Assembly (NCBI RefSeq): GCF_000720425.1
Contig: NZ_JOAJ01000008.1
Coordinates: 372,001 to 436,000 of the forward strand
Length of the DNA stretch: 64,000 nucleotides
Direction of reading: 5' to 3'
Source: Nocardia rhamnosiphila NBRC 108938
Lineage (GTDB): Bacteria; Actinomycetota; Actinomycetes; Mycobacteriales; Mycobacteriaceae
Positions 36,227 through 44,402 of the stretch are shown in pieces. Under the pieces are notes generated by a model. It was not told the origin of the DNA. It searched no databases and saw only the letters and a program-made list of their open reading frames with translations. Position 1 is the stretch's first letter. Every line of letters starts with the position of its first letter. The position numbers and the translations under genes were made by a program.

Positions 36227-37312
36227 CTACCGGAAGTGGACCCGTGCGGTGACCTGTTCGGTGAATTCGCCGGTCGACGCCTGGCCACCCAGGTCGGCCG
36301 TGGCGATACCGGCGGCGAAGGTCGCCGCGACCGCGTGCTCGATCCGCTTCGCGGCCCCGGCGAGGACCGGCCGGCCGTGCCGGTCGGCCAGCCAGCGCAG
36401 CAGCATGGCGGCGGACAGGTGCAGGGCCACCGGATCGGCGCGGTTGTGTCCGGCCAGCTCGGGGGCGGCGCCGTGGACGGCCTGTGCCATCGCCCGGTCG
36501 GCCGAACAGTTCAGGGAGGCGGCCGTACCCAGCGATCCGCCGAGCTGTGCGGCCAGATCGGACAGGATGTCACCGAACAGGTTCTCGGTGACCAGGACAT
36601 CGAAATCACCGGGGGCGCGGACCAGATGCGCGGCGGCCGCGTCGACGTGTTCGTCCGTCACCGTCACATCGGGGTACTCGCGTGCCACGGCATAGCAGGT
36701 GTCGCGGAACAATCCCATGGTCAGTGGCAGCACATTCGCTTTGTGCACGATGGTCACCCGCCCGCGCCGGGCGGTGGCCAGCCGGAAGGCCTCGTGCGCG
36801 ATCCGTTCGGACGCCGCCCGGGTCACCAGGCCGACCGACAGGGCGATATCCGGGGTGGGACAGAACTCCCCGGACCCGACCGCCATGTTCCGGTCGGCGT
36901 AGAAACCCTCGCTGTTCTCGCGGACGACCACCAGGTCGATATCCGGTGCGACCGCCGCGACACCGGGAAATGCTTTGACGGGCCGGATATTGGCGTGCAG
37001 GCCGAAATGACGCCGGATCGCACCGCCCGGCGCGATGCGGTGCTCCGGGGGATAGGAGGCATTGTCGTGCGGGCCGAGGATCCAGCCGTCGGTGTCGAGC
37101 AGGCCGGTCAGGGTGGCTTCCGGGAGGGCGGTGCCGAATTCGTCGATGGCGCGGCGGCCCATCGGCAGCGGGACCCAGTCGACCGCGGCCGCGCCGGCGG
37201 CGGACAGTGCCTCGTCCACCACCCGCCGCGCCGAACCCACCACCTCGGGCCCGATCCCGTCGCCCTCGATCACGCCGAGGCGTAACCGCTCACCCTGTGC
37301 TGTCCGTTCCAT
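36227..37312 (-). CDS. isocitrate/isopropylmalate dehydrogenase-family oxidoreductase
   Basis: This 361-aa beta-decarboxylating dehydrogenase has GVIEGDGIGPEVV, the substrate-binding VVVRENSEGFYADRN, the catalytic Lys in VTIVHKANVLP, and the metal/NAD region VTENLFGDILSDLAAQLGGS. It is not convincingly LeuB, isocitrate dehydrogenase, homoisocitrate dehydrogenase or tartrate dehydrogenase. The RENSEG motif and C-terminal HNRADPVA variant suggest a specialised 3-carboxy-2-hydroxyacid substrate. ATG 37312 is used; GTG 37318 is in frame, and neither has a clear Shine-Dalgarno. Confidence 0.85.
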   Translation of the reverse strand: MERTAQGERLRLGVIEGDGIGPEVVGSARRVVDEALSAAGAAAVDWVPLPMGRRAIDEFGTALPEATLTGLLDTDGWILGPHDNASYPPEHRIAPGGAIRRHFGLHANIRPVKAFPGVAAVAPDIDLVVVRENSEGFYADRNMAVGSGEFCPTPDIALSVGLVTRAASERIAHEAFRLATARRGRVTIVHKANVLPLTMGLFRDTCYAVAREYPDVTVTDEHVDAAAAHLVRAPGDFDVLVTENLFGDILSDLAAQLGGSLGTAASLNCSADRAMAQAVHGAAPELAGHNRADPVALHLSAAMLLRWLADRHGRPVLAGAAKRIEHAVAATFAAGIATADLGGQASTGEFTEQVTARVHFR

Positions 37313-37405
37313 CCGCACATGGTCGCAGGCAATCGGTGCTAACCGGCCGCGGGGCCGGGCGGCTCGTGATTCGTATCGTGCGCGCCCGGTCCAGTGCGCA
37401 CGATG

Positions 37406-37431
37406 CTATCTTGGTGATATCACTTTGATAG
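37406..37431. promoter_or_regulatory. palindromic operator over the SPFH/RHH promoter
   Basis: CTATC, GTGATATCAC and GATAG form one interrupted, symmetric 26-bp palindrome centred at 37418.5. It overlaps a TATCTT -10 candidate (37407-37412) and abuts the ribosome site GAGGGAGG. GATA/TATC half-sites recur about every 10 bases, as expected for stacked ribbon-helix-helix dimers. Confidence 0.65.
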
Positions 37432-37443
37432 AGGGAGGATGTC

Positions 37444-38328
37444 ATGACATTCCGGAACGCCGCGCGGGTCAACGGGTTCGTCGTGCTATTGATCTGGCTG
37501 GTACTCACCATCGCGCTGGCGGCGGTGGCGATCGCGGGATTCGCGGCATTCGCACAGCACCGGAACGCCGCGGGCCTGGCGGGGGCGATCGTCGCGTGCG
37601 TGCTGGCGGTGATCCTGCTGCTCGGCATCACCGGCCTGACGGTGGTGAACCCCAACGAGGCCAAGGTCGTCCAGTTCTTCGGCCGCTATATCGGCTCGGT
37701 GAGCGAACCCGGATTCTTTTCGGTCCTGCCGCTGACCGATCGCCGCAGTATCTCGCTGCGGGTCCGGAACTTCGAGACACAGAAACTGAAAGTCAACGAC
37801 GCCGACGGTAACCCGGTGGAAATCGCGGCGGTGGTCGTCTACAAGGTGGTCGACAGTTTCAAGGCCGCCTTCGCCGTGGACGACTACGAGGAATACGTGG
37901 AAACCCAGTCCGAGGCCGCGGTCCGGCACCTGGCCACCACCCACCCCTACGACGCCCACGACGCCGACCGCACCAGCCTGCGTGACGGCGCCGAGGTCGC
38001 CGAGGAACTCACAGTGGAATTGCGTGACCGCACCGAGACCGCCGGGATCGAGGTCATCGAGGCGCGGATCACCCACCTCGCGTACGCGCCGGAGATCGCG
38101 CAGGCGATGCTGGTCCGTCAGCAGGCGGCGCAGGTGGTGGCCGCCCGGACGCAGATCGTCGAGGGCGCGGTGGGCATGGTCGGGCTGGCGCTGAACCGGC
38201 TCACCGCCGAGGGCATGGTCGAACTGGACGAGGAACGCAAGGCCACCATGGTCTCGAACCTTCTGGTGGTGCTGTGCGGTGACCGGCCGACACAGCCGGT
38301 GGTCAATGCGGGATCGCTGTACAACTGA
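37444..38328 (+). CDS. SPFH/band 7 domain membrane protein
   Basis: This 294-aa protein has two N-terminal membrane helices (FVVLLIWLVLTIALAAVA and LAGAIVACVLAVILLLGITG). A band 7 domain follows, with VVNPNEAKVVQFFGRYIG, FETQKLKVNDADGNPVEIAA and ITHLAYAPEIAQAMLVRQQA. SPFH proteins form membrane scaffolds of slipin/stomatin type; the exact role is unknown. GAGGGAGG lies before the ATG. Its stop overlaps the next ATG by one base (TGATG), coupling it to a small DNA-binding protein that may control the operon. Confidence 0.93.
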   Translation: MTFRNAARVNGFVVLLIWLVLTIALAAVAIAGFAAFAQHRNAAGLAGAIVACVLAVILLLGITGLTVVNPNEAKVVQFFGRYIGSVSEPGFFSVLPLTDRRSISLRVRNFETQKLKVNDADGNPVEIAAVVVYKVVDSFKAAFAVDDYEEYVETQSEAAVRHLATTHPYDAHDADRTSLRDGAEVAEELTVELRDRTETAGIEVIEARITHLAYAPEIAQAMLVRQQAAQVVAARTQIVEGAVGMVGLALNRLTAEGMVELDEERKATMVSNLLVVLCGDRPTQPVVNAGSLYN

Positions 38329-38501
38329 TGGCCGAACGCAAGAAGGTCCTGCTCCGGCTCGACCCCGCGGTCCACGACGCGATCGCCAGATGGGCGGCCG
38401 ACGATCTGCGCAGCGTCAACGCGCAGATCGAATTCGCCCTCCGGCGCGCGCTGGAGCAGGCCGGACGTTCTCCGCGTCCGACCCGCGGCGACGAATCCTG
38501 A
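38328..38501 (+). CDS. small Arc/ribbon-helix-helix-like DNA-binding protein
   Basis: This 57-aa protein begins AERKKVLLRLDPAVHDAIAR, a basic N-terminal beta strand followed by the first helix of an RHH fold. DLRSVNAQIEFALRRALEQA is the second helix, the Arc/MetJ arrangement. RHH dimers bind operator DNA with the strand. It is translationally coupled to the SPFH gene (one-base overlap), and the palindrome upstream of that gene is the obvious target. Antitoxins share this fold, but no toxin gene is adjacent. Confidence 0.82.
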   Translation: MAERKKVLLRLDPAVHDAIARWAADDLRSVNAQIEFALRRALEQAGRSPRPTRGDES

Positions 38502-38511
38502 TCGGACCGGG

Positions 38512-38545
38512 CTCCCGGCTCGCCCGTCTCCGGGCGAGCCGGGAG
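38512..38545. terminator. 15-bp bidirectional terminator
   Basis: CTCCCGGCTCGCCCG and its complement enclose TCTC, followed by ATTCTTGTG. It lies between convergent genes ending at 38501 and 38642. Confidence 0.85.
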
Positions 38546-38641
38546 ATTCTTGTGTCCGTCACCGCCGACGTGTCCCGCGACCGCTGTCGCACCTTCGGCG
38601 CACTCCACTCTTCGGCGCCGAGGAGCGCTCGCCGCCGAGCC

Positions 38642-39508
38642 TTACGGTCGGTCGGGTTTATGGCTCACGAAGATGGCTGTGCCCGGGAACAGTTGACCGC
38701 GTAGCGGGCTCCACTGGCCCCATTCCCGGTCCAGCCATTCCGGCCACTCCGGTTCGACGATATCGTCGAGCACCAATCCGGCCCCGACTATCTCCCGGAC
38801 CCGGTCACCGATGGTGCGATGGTGTTCCGCATAGGTGCACCGGCCTTCGCTGTCGATCTCGGTGTACGGGGTGCGGTCGAAATAGGGGATCACCGCTTCG
38901 AGACCGTCCGGGCCGGGATCGTCGCGGAAGATCCACCGCATCGGATGGTTCACCGCGAACACCCAGCGCCCGCCCGGCCGCAGCACCCGGGCGACCTCGC
39001 GCATCACCAGGGCGGAATCGGCGACGAAGGGGACCGCGCCGAAGGCCGAACAGGCCAGATCGAAGGATTCGTCCGCGAACGGCAGGGCCTCGGCGCCCGC
39101 CTGCACCAGCGGCACCCGCGGTCCGCCCCGCGTCATCGCGGCCAGCCCCCGGGACAGCATTCCCCGCGAGATATCGAGCCCGACCGGGTGGGCTCCCCGG
39201 CCGGCCAGCCAGCGGGCGCAGGGTGCCGACCCGCAGCCGACCTCGAGAATCCGTTTGCCGGTGACCTCGCCGAGGAAACCCATATCGCCTTCGTGCAGGC
39301 CCTCCGGGCACCAGACGAATTCGCCGCCGACACTGTCGGCACCGAGGAAATCCCCGTGCGTATCGTGGTACTGGCCGGCGTCGGCGTCCCACCAGCGCCG
39401 GTTCGCGCGTTCGCTCTCGGCCGAGCCGATCCGCAGGCGTGCCGCACCCGTGGTGCCCAGTAGTTCGGTGGCCTGAGCGTGGCGATCTTGAACGAGGTCG
39501 TCGGACAC
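38642..39508 (-). CDS. class I SAM-dependent methyltransferase
   Basis: This is a 288-aa methyltransferase of the type 11 pattern. Motif I is ILEVGCGSAPCARWLAG, the acidic loop is GLDISRGML, motif II is FDLACSAFGAVPFV, and motif III is ARVLRPGGRWVFAVNHPMRW. The substrate is unknown. The C-terminal half has FDRTPYTEIDSEGRCTYAEH, found in uncharacterised actinobacterial relatives. GTG 39508 is placed 7 bases after a TAGGCT box, so the message is probably leaderless. The gene is divergent from rpsA. Confidence 0.88.
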   Translation of the reverse strand: MSDDLVQDRHAQATELLGTTGAARLRIGSAESERANRRWWDADAGQYHDTHGDFLGADSVGGEFVWCPEGLHEGDMGFLGEVTGKRILEVGCGSAPCARWLAGRGAHPVGLDISRGMLSRGLAAMTRGGPRVPLVQAGAEALPFADESFDLACSAFGAVPFVADSALVMREVARVLRPGGRWVFAVNHPMRWIFRDDPGPDGLEAVIPYFDRTPYTEIDSEGRCTYAEHHRTIGDRVREIVGAGLVLDDIVEPEWPEWLDREWGQWSPLRGQLFPGTAIFVSHKPDRP

Positions 39509-39515
39509 GATTCGA

Positions 39516-39521
39516 AGCCTA
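39516..39521 (-). promoter_or_regulatory. -10 box of leaderless methyltransferase promoter
   Basis: On the minus strand TAGGCT ends 7 bases before GTG 39508, with no Shine-Dalgarno. Confidence 0.55.
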
Positions 39522-39543
39522 TAGATTCGCTGCGGGGGGTCGT

Positions 39544-39573
39544 TTGCCCGCCCGGTTCCGGGTCGCGTACGCT
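39544..39573 (+). promoter_or_regulatory. rpsA promoter
   Basis: The -35 TTGCCC (39544-39549), 18-base spacer and -10 TACGCT (39568-39573) would start a leader of about 95 bases before rpsA. Confidence 0.55.
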
Positions 39574-39675
39574 GAACGCGCAAGTGATCACACCTGGAGC
39601 CGCTGGGTGTATCGCAGCGTACCGAAAGTCTCAATGTCCGCAACCGATCACAATCCGTCCGGAGCAAACCGCCAC

Positions 39676-41142
39676 ATGCCCACCACCGTCACCTCGCCGC
39701 AGGTAGCCGTCAACGACATCGGCTCCGCCGAGGATTTCCTCGCCGCCATCGACGCCACGATCAAGTACTTCAACGACGGCGATATCGTCGAAGGAACCAT
39801 CGTCAAAGTCGACCGCGACGAGGTCCTGCTCGACATCGGTTACAAGACCGAAGGCGTCATTCCGTCTCGCGAGCTCTCCATCAAGCACGATGTCGACCCG
39901 AACGAGGTCGTTTCCGTGGGCGATGAGGTGGAGGCTCTTGTCCTCACCAAGGAGGACAAAGAGGGTCGCCTGATCCTGTCCAAGAAGCGGGCTCAGTACG
40001 AGCGCGCCTGGGGCACGATCGAGGAGCTCAAGGAGAAGGACGAGGCCGTCCGCGGCACCGTGATCGAGGTCGTCAAGGGCGGTCTGATCCTCGACATCGG
40101 TCTGCGCGGCTTCCTGCCCGCCTCGCTGGTCGAGATGCGCCGGGTCCGTGATCTGCAGCCGTACGTCGGCAAGGAGATCGAGGCCAAGATCATCGAGCTG
40201 GACAAGAACCGCAACAACGTGGTCCTGTCCCGCCGTGCCTGGCTGGAGCAGACCCAGTCCGAGGTGCGCAGCGAATTCCTGCACCAGCTGCAGAAGGGCC
40301 AGGTCCGCAAGGGTGTGGTCTCCTCTATCGTCAACTTCGGCGCCTTCGTCGATCTCGGCGGTGTCGACGGTCTGGTGCACGTCTCCGAGCTCTCCTGGAA
40401 GCACATCGATCACCCGTCCGAGGTGGTCGAGGTGGGCAACGAGGTCACCGTCGAGGTTCTCGACGTCGACCTGGACCGCGAGCGTGTCTCGCTGTCGCTG
40501 AAGGCCACCCAGGAAGATCCGTGGCGGCAGTTCGCTCGCACCCACGCCATCGGCCAGATCGTGCCCGGCAAGGTCACCAAGCTGGTGCCGTTCGGTGCGT
40601 TCGTGCGCGTCGAAGAGGGCATCGAGGGCCTGGTGCACATCTCGGAGCTGGCCGAGCGCCACGTCGAGGTCCCGGACCAGGTTGTGGTCGTGGGCGACGA
40701 CGCCATGGTCAAGGTCATCGACATCGACCTGGAGCGTCGCCGGATCTCGCTGAGCCTCAAGCAGGCCAACGAGGACTACAGCGCCGAGTTCGATCCGTCG
40801 AAGTACGGTATGGCCGACAGCTACGACGAGCAGGGCAACTACATCTTCCCCGAGGGCTTCGATCCCGAGACCAACGAATGGCTCGAGGGCTTCGACAAGC
40901 AGCGCGAAGAGTGGGAAGGCCGCTACGCCGAGGCCGAGCGTCGGCACAAGATGCACACCGCGCAGATGGAGAAGATGGCGGCCGACGCCGCGGCCGAGGC
41001 CGCGGGCGGTGGCGGTTCGTCGAACTACTCCTCCGAGAGCGGCGCGCAGTCCAGCACCAGCCAGCCGGAGTCGGGCGGCGGTTCGCTTGCCAGCGACGCC
41101 CAGCTCGCGGCCCTGCGGGAGAAGCTGTCCGGTAACGCCTGA
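39676..41142 (+). CDS. rpsA: 30S ribosomal protein S1
   Basis: This 488-aa protein has four S1 RNA-binding repeats: about residues 36-105, 123-188, 209-277 and 294-363. Characteristic segments are GDIVEGTIVKVDRDEVLLDI, KGVVSSIVNFGAFVDLGGVD and KVTKLVPFGAFVRVEEGIEG. The C-terminal region (FDPSKYGMADSYDEQGNYIF ... SDAQLAALREKL) follows the mycobacterial protein, except for a variable Gly/Ser linker. It helps mRNA binding and trans-translation. ATG 39676 has GGAG 11 bases upstream and matches the known N-terminus; an upstream ATG at 39634 is in frame. Codon choice is more restricted than in neighbours, as for highly expressed genes. Confidence 0.98.
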   Translation: MPTTVTSPQVAVNDIGSAEDFLAAIDATIKYFNDGDIVEGTIVKVDRDEVLLDIGYKTEGVIPSRELSIKHDVDPNEVVSVGDEVEALVLTKEDKEGRLILSKKRAQYERAWGTIEELKEKDEAVRGTVIEVVKGGLILDIGLRGFLPASLVEMRRVRDLQPYVGKEIEAKIIELDKNRNNVVLSRRAWLEQTQSEVRSEFLHQLQKGQVRKGVVSSIVNFGAFVDLGGVDGLVHVSELSWKHIDHPSEVVEVGNEVTVEVLDVDLDRERVSLSLKATQEDPWRQFARTHAIGQIVPGKVTKLVPFGAFVRVEEGIEGLVHISELAERHVEVPDQVVVVGDDAMVKVIDIDLERRRISLSLKQANEDYSAEFDPSKYGMADSYDEQGNYIFPEGFDPETNEWLEGFDKQREEWEGRYAEAERRHKMHTAQMEKMAADAAAEAAGGGGSSNYSSESGAQSSTSQPESGGGSLASDAQLAALREKLSGNA

Positions 41143-41170
41143 GGCGACCATCGATAGCCGATAGCCGAAC

Positions 41171-41205
41171 GGAAGACCCCGGTCCCTGGTGGACCGGGGT
41201 CTTCC
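41171..41205. terminator. 15-bp bidirectional terminator after rpsA
   Basis: GGAAGACCCCGGTCC and GGACCGGGGTCTTCC enclose CTGGT. It lies between convergent genes ending at 41142 and 41209. Confidence 0.88.
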
Positions 41206-41208
41206 GCG

Positions 41209-41886
41209 TCAGTGCCCGACGGTGAACCTGCGCTGGATGTGCCGCGGAAGCTGCGCTTCGTCCAGGAGCGCCACCGCGACATCCTCGGCGGAGATATCGC
41301 GGCCGCCGGTATCGAGCAGTTGGTCGCCGCCGATCCGGAATCTGCCGGTCCGTTCACCGGGGTCGATACGGCCCGAGGACGGGCTGAGGTAGGTCCAGAG
41401 ACGATTCGACGTGCGATAGATATTCAGTGCGTCTCGCAACGCGGCGACGACTCGGCGGTACTCGCGGGGTACGCCGAGTGCGGCGGGAAGGTTGTCCGCG
41501 AAGTCCGGCTCGTCCACGAGCTGCCGGCCGGGGGCGACTTCGAGGCTGCCCGCGCCGCCGACCACGAGTACCCGGGTCGCCGGATGCCGTGCCAGGGCCG
41601 CCACCATCGCCTCCGCCCCCGTGACGAAATCGCCTGCGCGCGCGATTGTTTCCTCGATTCCATAGCCGGCGTTGACCGCACTGATCACCACATCCAGCCC
41701 GGCGATCGCGGTGGCGATACTGTCCACGTCGCGCCAGTCGGCCACCTGCCAGTCGATATCGCCACGCTCCCGCGGGAAGCGGGATTCGTCGGTGGTGAAA
41801 GCCCGTATCCGATGACCTCGGTGTACGCATTCGGCGACCACTCGGGAGCCGATCACGCCGGTGGCACCGAAAACTCCGATATGCAT
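41209..41886 (-). CDS. NAD(P)H-binding Rossmann protein (NmrA/SDR-atypical type)
   Basis: This 225-aa protein begins MHIGVFGATGVIGSRVVAEC, a GxxGxxG nucleotide-binding loop, followed by GHRIRAFTTD and VVISAVNAGYG. Members act as NADPH sensors or reductases; no substrate can be named. ATG 41886 has AGGAG about 6 bases upstream and starts exactly at the first beta strand. It is divergent from the TetR gene across an 86-base gap, so it is the likely regulatory target. Confidence 0.88.
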   Translation of the reverse strand: MHIGVFGATGVIGSRVVAECVHRGHRIRAFTTDESRFPRERGDIDWQVADWRDVDSIATAIAGLDVVISAVNAGYGIEETIARAGDFVTGAEAMVAALARHPATRVLVVGGAGSLEVAPGRQLVDEPDFADNLPAALGVPREYRRVVAALRDALNIYRTSNRLWTYLSPSSGRIDPGERTGRFRIGGDQLLDTGGRDISAEDVAVALLDEAQLPRHIQRRFTVGH

Positions 41887-41953
41887 ACCCACTCCTAGTG
41901 CATGCCGTGCATTTACTACACGGCGTTCAGAAATTGTACATAGGAGACTAGCA

Positions 41954-41965
41954 ACTCTGTAGAGT
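41954..41965. promoter_or_regulatory. palindrome overlapping the tetR -10 box
   Basis: ACTCT-GT-AGAGT is symmetric and contains the TAGAGT -10 (41960-41965), which ends 7 bases before GTG 41973. It is a candidate operator for the TetR protein, acting on both divergent genes. Confidence 0.45.
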
Positions 41966-41972
41966 GTCAAGC

Positions 41973-42674
41973 GTGGCCGAAGTAGTGATGAGCCGCCGGG
42001 AGCGGTTGCGGGCGGAGACCACCCGCGAGATCAAGGCGATCGCATTACGGCTGCTCGCCGAGGGCGGCCCCGACGCGATCGCCTTGCGGGCGATCGCCCG
42101 GGAAATGGGGATGACGGCGGGCGCTGTCTACGGTTATTACGCGACCCGCGACGATCTGATCTCCACCTTGATCGCCGACGTCTACACGGCCCTGGTCGAC
42201 CGTCTCGAGGCGGCACGGGACGTGATCCCCGTGGCGGATCCCGGCGGCCGGATTGTGGCGTGGGGCGAGGCGGTGCGCGGCTGGGCAGTGGAGCGCCCCG
42301 CGGAATTCCGGCTCGTCTACGGGGACCCGGTCCCCGGTTATCGGCCACCTCCGGGCGGGCCGGCCGCGGCGGCGGAGTTGCGAGCCTGCACGGGATTGGT
42401 CGGCCTGGCGGCGGCCGTCTGGCCCCACCGTCGCGGCCGGGCGGCTGATGACCAGGTCGATTGGGCCGATTTCGCCCCGGAACTCACCGGGCACGTCCGA
42501 TCGGAGTTCCCTGAACTGCCGCCCGCCGGATTGGCTTTCGCGCTGCGCATGTGGGGCCGGATGCACGGCCTCATCGCGCTCGAGGTGTACGGCCATCTGC
42601 GGCCGCAGACAGCCGACCCGGCCAAACTCTTCCGAGCCGAGATGGACGAGCTGATCGATGGATTGGGGCTCTAG
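41973..42674 (+). CDS. TetR-family transcriptional regulator
   Basis: This 233-aa protein has an N-terminal HTH (ETTREIKAIALRLLAEGG, ALRAIAREMGMTAGAVYGYY). The C-terminal domain contains VRGWAVERPAEFRLVYGDPV, the WHG-type TetR C-terminal pattern. It probably represses the divergent NAD(P)H-binding protein gene and itself; the ligand is unknown. GTG 41973 is chosen because a TAGAGT box ends 7 bases before it (leaderless). GTG 41964, GTG 41985 and ATG 41988 are in-frame alternatives. Confidence 0.9.
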   Translation: MAEVVMSRRERLRAETTREIKAIALRLLAEGGPDAIALRAIAREMGMTAGAVYGYYATRDDLISTLIADVYTALVDRLEAARDVIPVADPGGRIVAWGEAVRGWAVERPAEFRLVYGDPVPGYRPPPGGPAAAAELRACTGLVGLAAAVWPHRRGRAADDQVDWADFAPELTGHVRSEFPELPPAGLAFALRMWGRMHGLIALEVYGHLRPQTADPAKLFRAEMDELIDGLGL

Positions 42675-42684
42675 CGCCCGGGAT

Positions 42685-42722
42685 ACAACAGTGGCCCGGT
42701 CCGAGGACCGGGCCACCGTTGT
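42685..42722. terminator. terminator after tetR
   Basis: GTGGCCCGGTC pairs with GACCGGGCCAC around CGAG, and ACAAC/GTTGT extends the stem across one mismatch. It lies between convergent genes ending at 42674 and 42733. Confidence 0.85.
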
Positions 42723-42732
42723 CCGCCGGGAA

Positions 42733-42945
42733 CTAACCTGCCGGGACCGGGACCCAGCGCGGCCAGACCATCGACGGACGCGGGCGATGAGCGGCGAGAC
42801 TGTGGCGGGGTGCGATGGTGAAAAGGCTGAGCCAGGGGCGGCGGTTCTTCGCCAGATACGCCGCCACGGCCGGAATGGTGAGACAGTGCACGCGCCCCGG
42901 CGCCCCCAGCCGGTGCCGGCCTGTGCGGTAGTACCTGATGCGCAT
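42733..42945 (-). CDS. small basic hypothetical protein (70 aa)
   Basis: I recognise no family. The sequence begins MRIRYYRTGRHRLGAPGRVH and is rich in Arg, Pro and Trp. AAAGGAACGAGC immediately precedes the ATG, giving a good ribosome site (AGGA, 8-base spacing). The gene ends just beyond the tetR terminator and lies divergently to coaE. Codon third positions are GC-rich but less extreme than in neighbouring genes. It may be real on the strength of the ribosome site alone. Confidence 0.45.
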   Translation of the reverse strand: MRIRYYRTGRHRLGAPGRVHCLTIPAVAAYLAKNRRPWLSLFTIAPRHSLAAHRPRPSMVWPRWVPVPAG

Positions 42946-43127
42946 GCTCGTTCCTTTGCTATCCGTAACAGAAGCGGTGAATCGGGGCGTGCACTCAGGC
43001 CGAACACTAACGCAGTCACTGGCGTAATCAGGACATTTGCGCCGTTCCCCCACGCCTGGGCGTGTCGAGCGGGTAGTGCGCGAAACCTCGTCGCTGCGGC
43101 GGTACGGGCGGATGCGAGACTGGGCGA

Positions 43128-44330
43128 ATGTTGCGAATCGGCCTCACCGGCGGTATGGGAGCGGGCAAATCGACGGTCGCGCGAGCGCTCGTGGAGCGGG
43201 GCGCGGTGCTCATCGACTCCGATGTCATCGCACGGGAAGTGGTCGCGGTCGGAACGCCGGGGCTCGCCGCCCTGGTCGAGGCGTTCGGCTCGGATATCCT
43301 GGCCGCGGACGGCAGCCTGGATCGTCCCGCGTTGGCGGCCAAGGCGTTTCGTGACGACGAATCACGCACCACTCTGAACTCCATCACCCATCCGCTGGTC
43401 GGGCAGCGCACGGCCGAACTCTTCGCCGCCGCCGCGCCGGACGCCGTTGTGGTCCAGGATGTTCCGCTGCTGGTGGAAAACCATATGGCACCCTTCATGA
43501 ACCTGGTGCTGGTGGTGGATGTCGCCGCCGAGACCCGGATCCGACGCCTGGTCGAATTCCGGGGGGTGGCCGAGGACGATGCGCGGGCGCGGATCGCGGC
43601 GCAGGCGACCGACGAGCAGCGCCGGGCCGCCGCCGATGTGCTGCTGGACAACAACGGCCCCGCCGGCGAGGTCGAAGCCGCTGTGGCGCGGCTGTGGGAC
43701 GAGCGGTTGGTCCCGTTCGAGGCGAATATGCGTTCCGGCGACGCCGTGCGGCCGGCGCCCCGTCTCGTGGACCCGGATCCGGAATGGGCCGCGCAGGCGC
43801 AGCGGCTGATCGCGCGGCTGCGGGTGGCCGCCGGCGCCGCCGCTGTGCGGATCGACCATATCGGTTCCACCGCGGTGCCCGGCCTACCCGCGAAAGACCT
43901 CCTCGACCTGCAGATCACCGTGCCGGACCTCGCCGCGGCCGACGGTATCCGCGACGCGCTGGCCGCCGCCGGATTCCCGGTGATCCCGCAGCACACCCAC
44001 GACAATCCGAAGCCGGGTGCCGGAGCCGAGGTGGATCCGGGGCGCTGGGAGAAACGCGTGCACGGCAGCGCCGATCCCGGGCGCCCGGCCTATGTCCATC
44101 TGCGGGTCGCCGGTGGGCCCGGGCAGGTGTTCGCGCTCGCCTTCCGCGACTGGCTGCGCGCCGAACCGGCCGCACGGGCGGAATACGCCGAGGTGAAGCA
44201 GAAGGCGGCGGCCGCGGCCGGGGGGCTCGATCGAGAGGAAGCCGTCGCCGCCTACCTGGCGGTCGAGGAACCTTGGTTCGACGCGGTGTACCAGCGGGTG
44301 CTCACCTGGCGGGCCGCGCATCCGGAGTAG
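43128..44330 (+). CDS. coaE: dephospho-CoA kinase fused to GrpB/UPF0157 domain
   Basis: At 400 aa this is the two-domain actinobacterial form. Residues 1-200 are CoaE, with the P-loop [22 protein letters not shown] and [11 protein letters not shown]. Residues 210-400 form a GrpB/UPF0157 nucleotidyltransferase-like domain ([28 protein letters not shown]). CoaE phosphorylates dephospho-CoA, the last step of CoA synthesis; the second domain aids folding or regulation in mycobacteria. The start ATG has no Shine-Dalgarno; GAGACT just upstream is a poor -10. It follows rpsA in mycobacteria too, but here the TetR pair intervenes. Confidence 0.95.
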   Translation: MLRIGLTGGMGAGKSTVARALVERGAVLIDSDVIAREVVAVGTPGLAALVEAFGSDILAADGSLDRPALAAKAFRDDESRTTLNSITHPLVGQRTAELFAAAAPDAVVVQDVPLLVENHMAPFMNLVLVVDVAAETRIRRLVEFRGVAEDDARARIAAQATDEQRRAAADVLLDNNGPAGEVEAAVARLWDERLVPFEANMRSGDAVRPAPRLVDPDPEWAAQAQRLIARLRVAAGAAAVRIDHIGSTAVPGLPAKDLLDLQITVPDLAAADGIRDALAAAGFPVIPQHTHDNPKPGAGAEVDPGRWEKRVHGSADPGRPAYVHLRVAGGPGQVFALAFRDWLRAEPAARAEYAEVKQKAAAAAGGLDREEAVAAYLAVEEPWFDAVYQRVLTWRAAHPE

Positions 44331-44355
44331 CGGTAGCGGATGTGCCCGGGCGGTG

Positions 44356-44377
44356 CGCCCGCTCCGCGGAGCGGGCG
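44356..44377. terminator. 22-bp palindrome between coaE and DUF402 gene
   Basis: CGCCCGCTCC and GGAGCGGGCG are separated by only GC, forming a hairpin between convergent stops at 44330 and 44403. Confidence 0.7.
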
Positions 44378-44402
44378 GGCGGGGTCCCGGCGCGCCGGCG
44401 GG

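Noticed and set aside
38328..38501. RHH protein as an antitoxin
   Set aside because: No toxin-like gene adjoins it; coupling is to an SPFH protein, so operon autoregulator is simpler.
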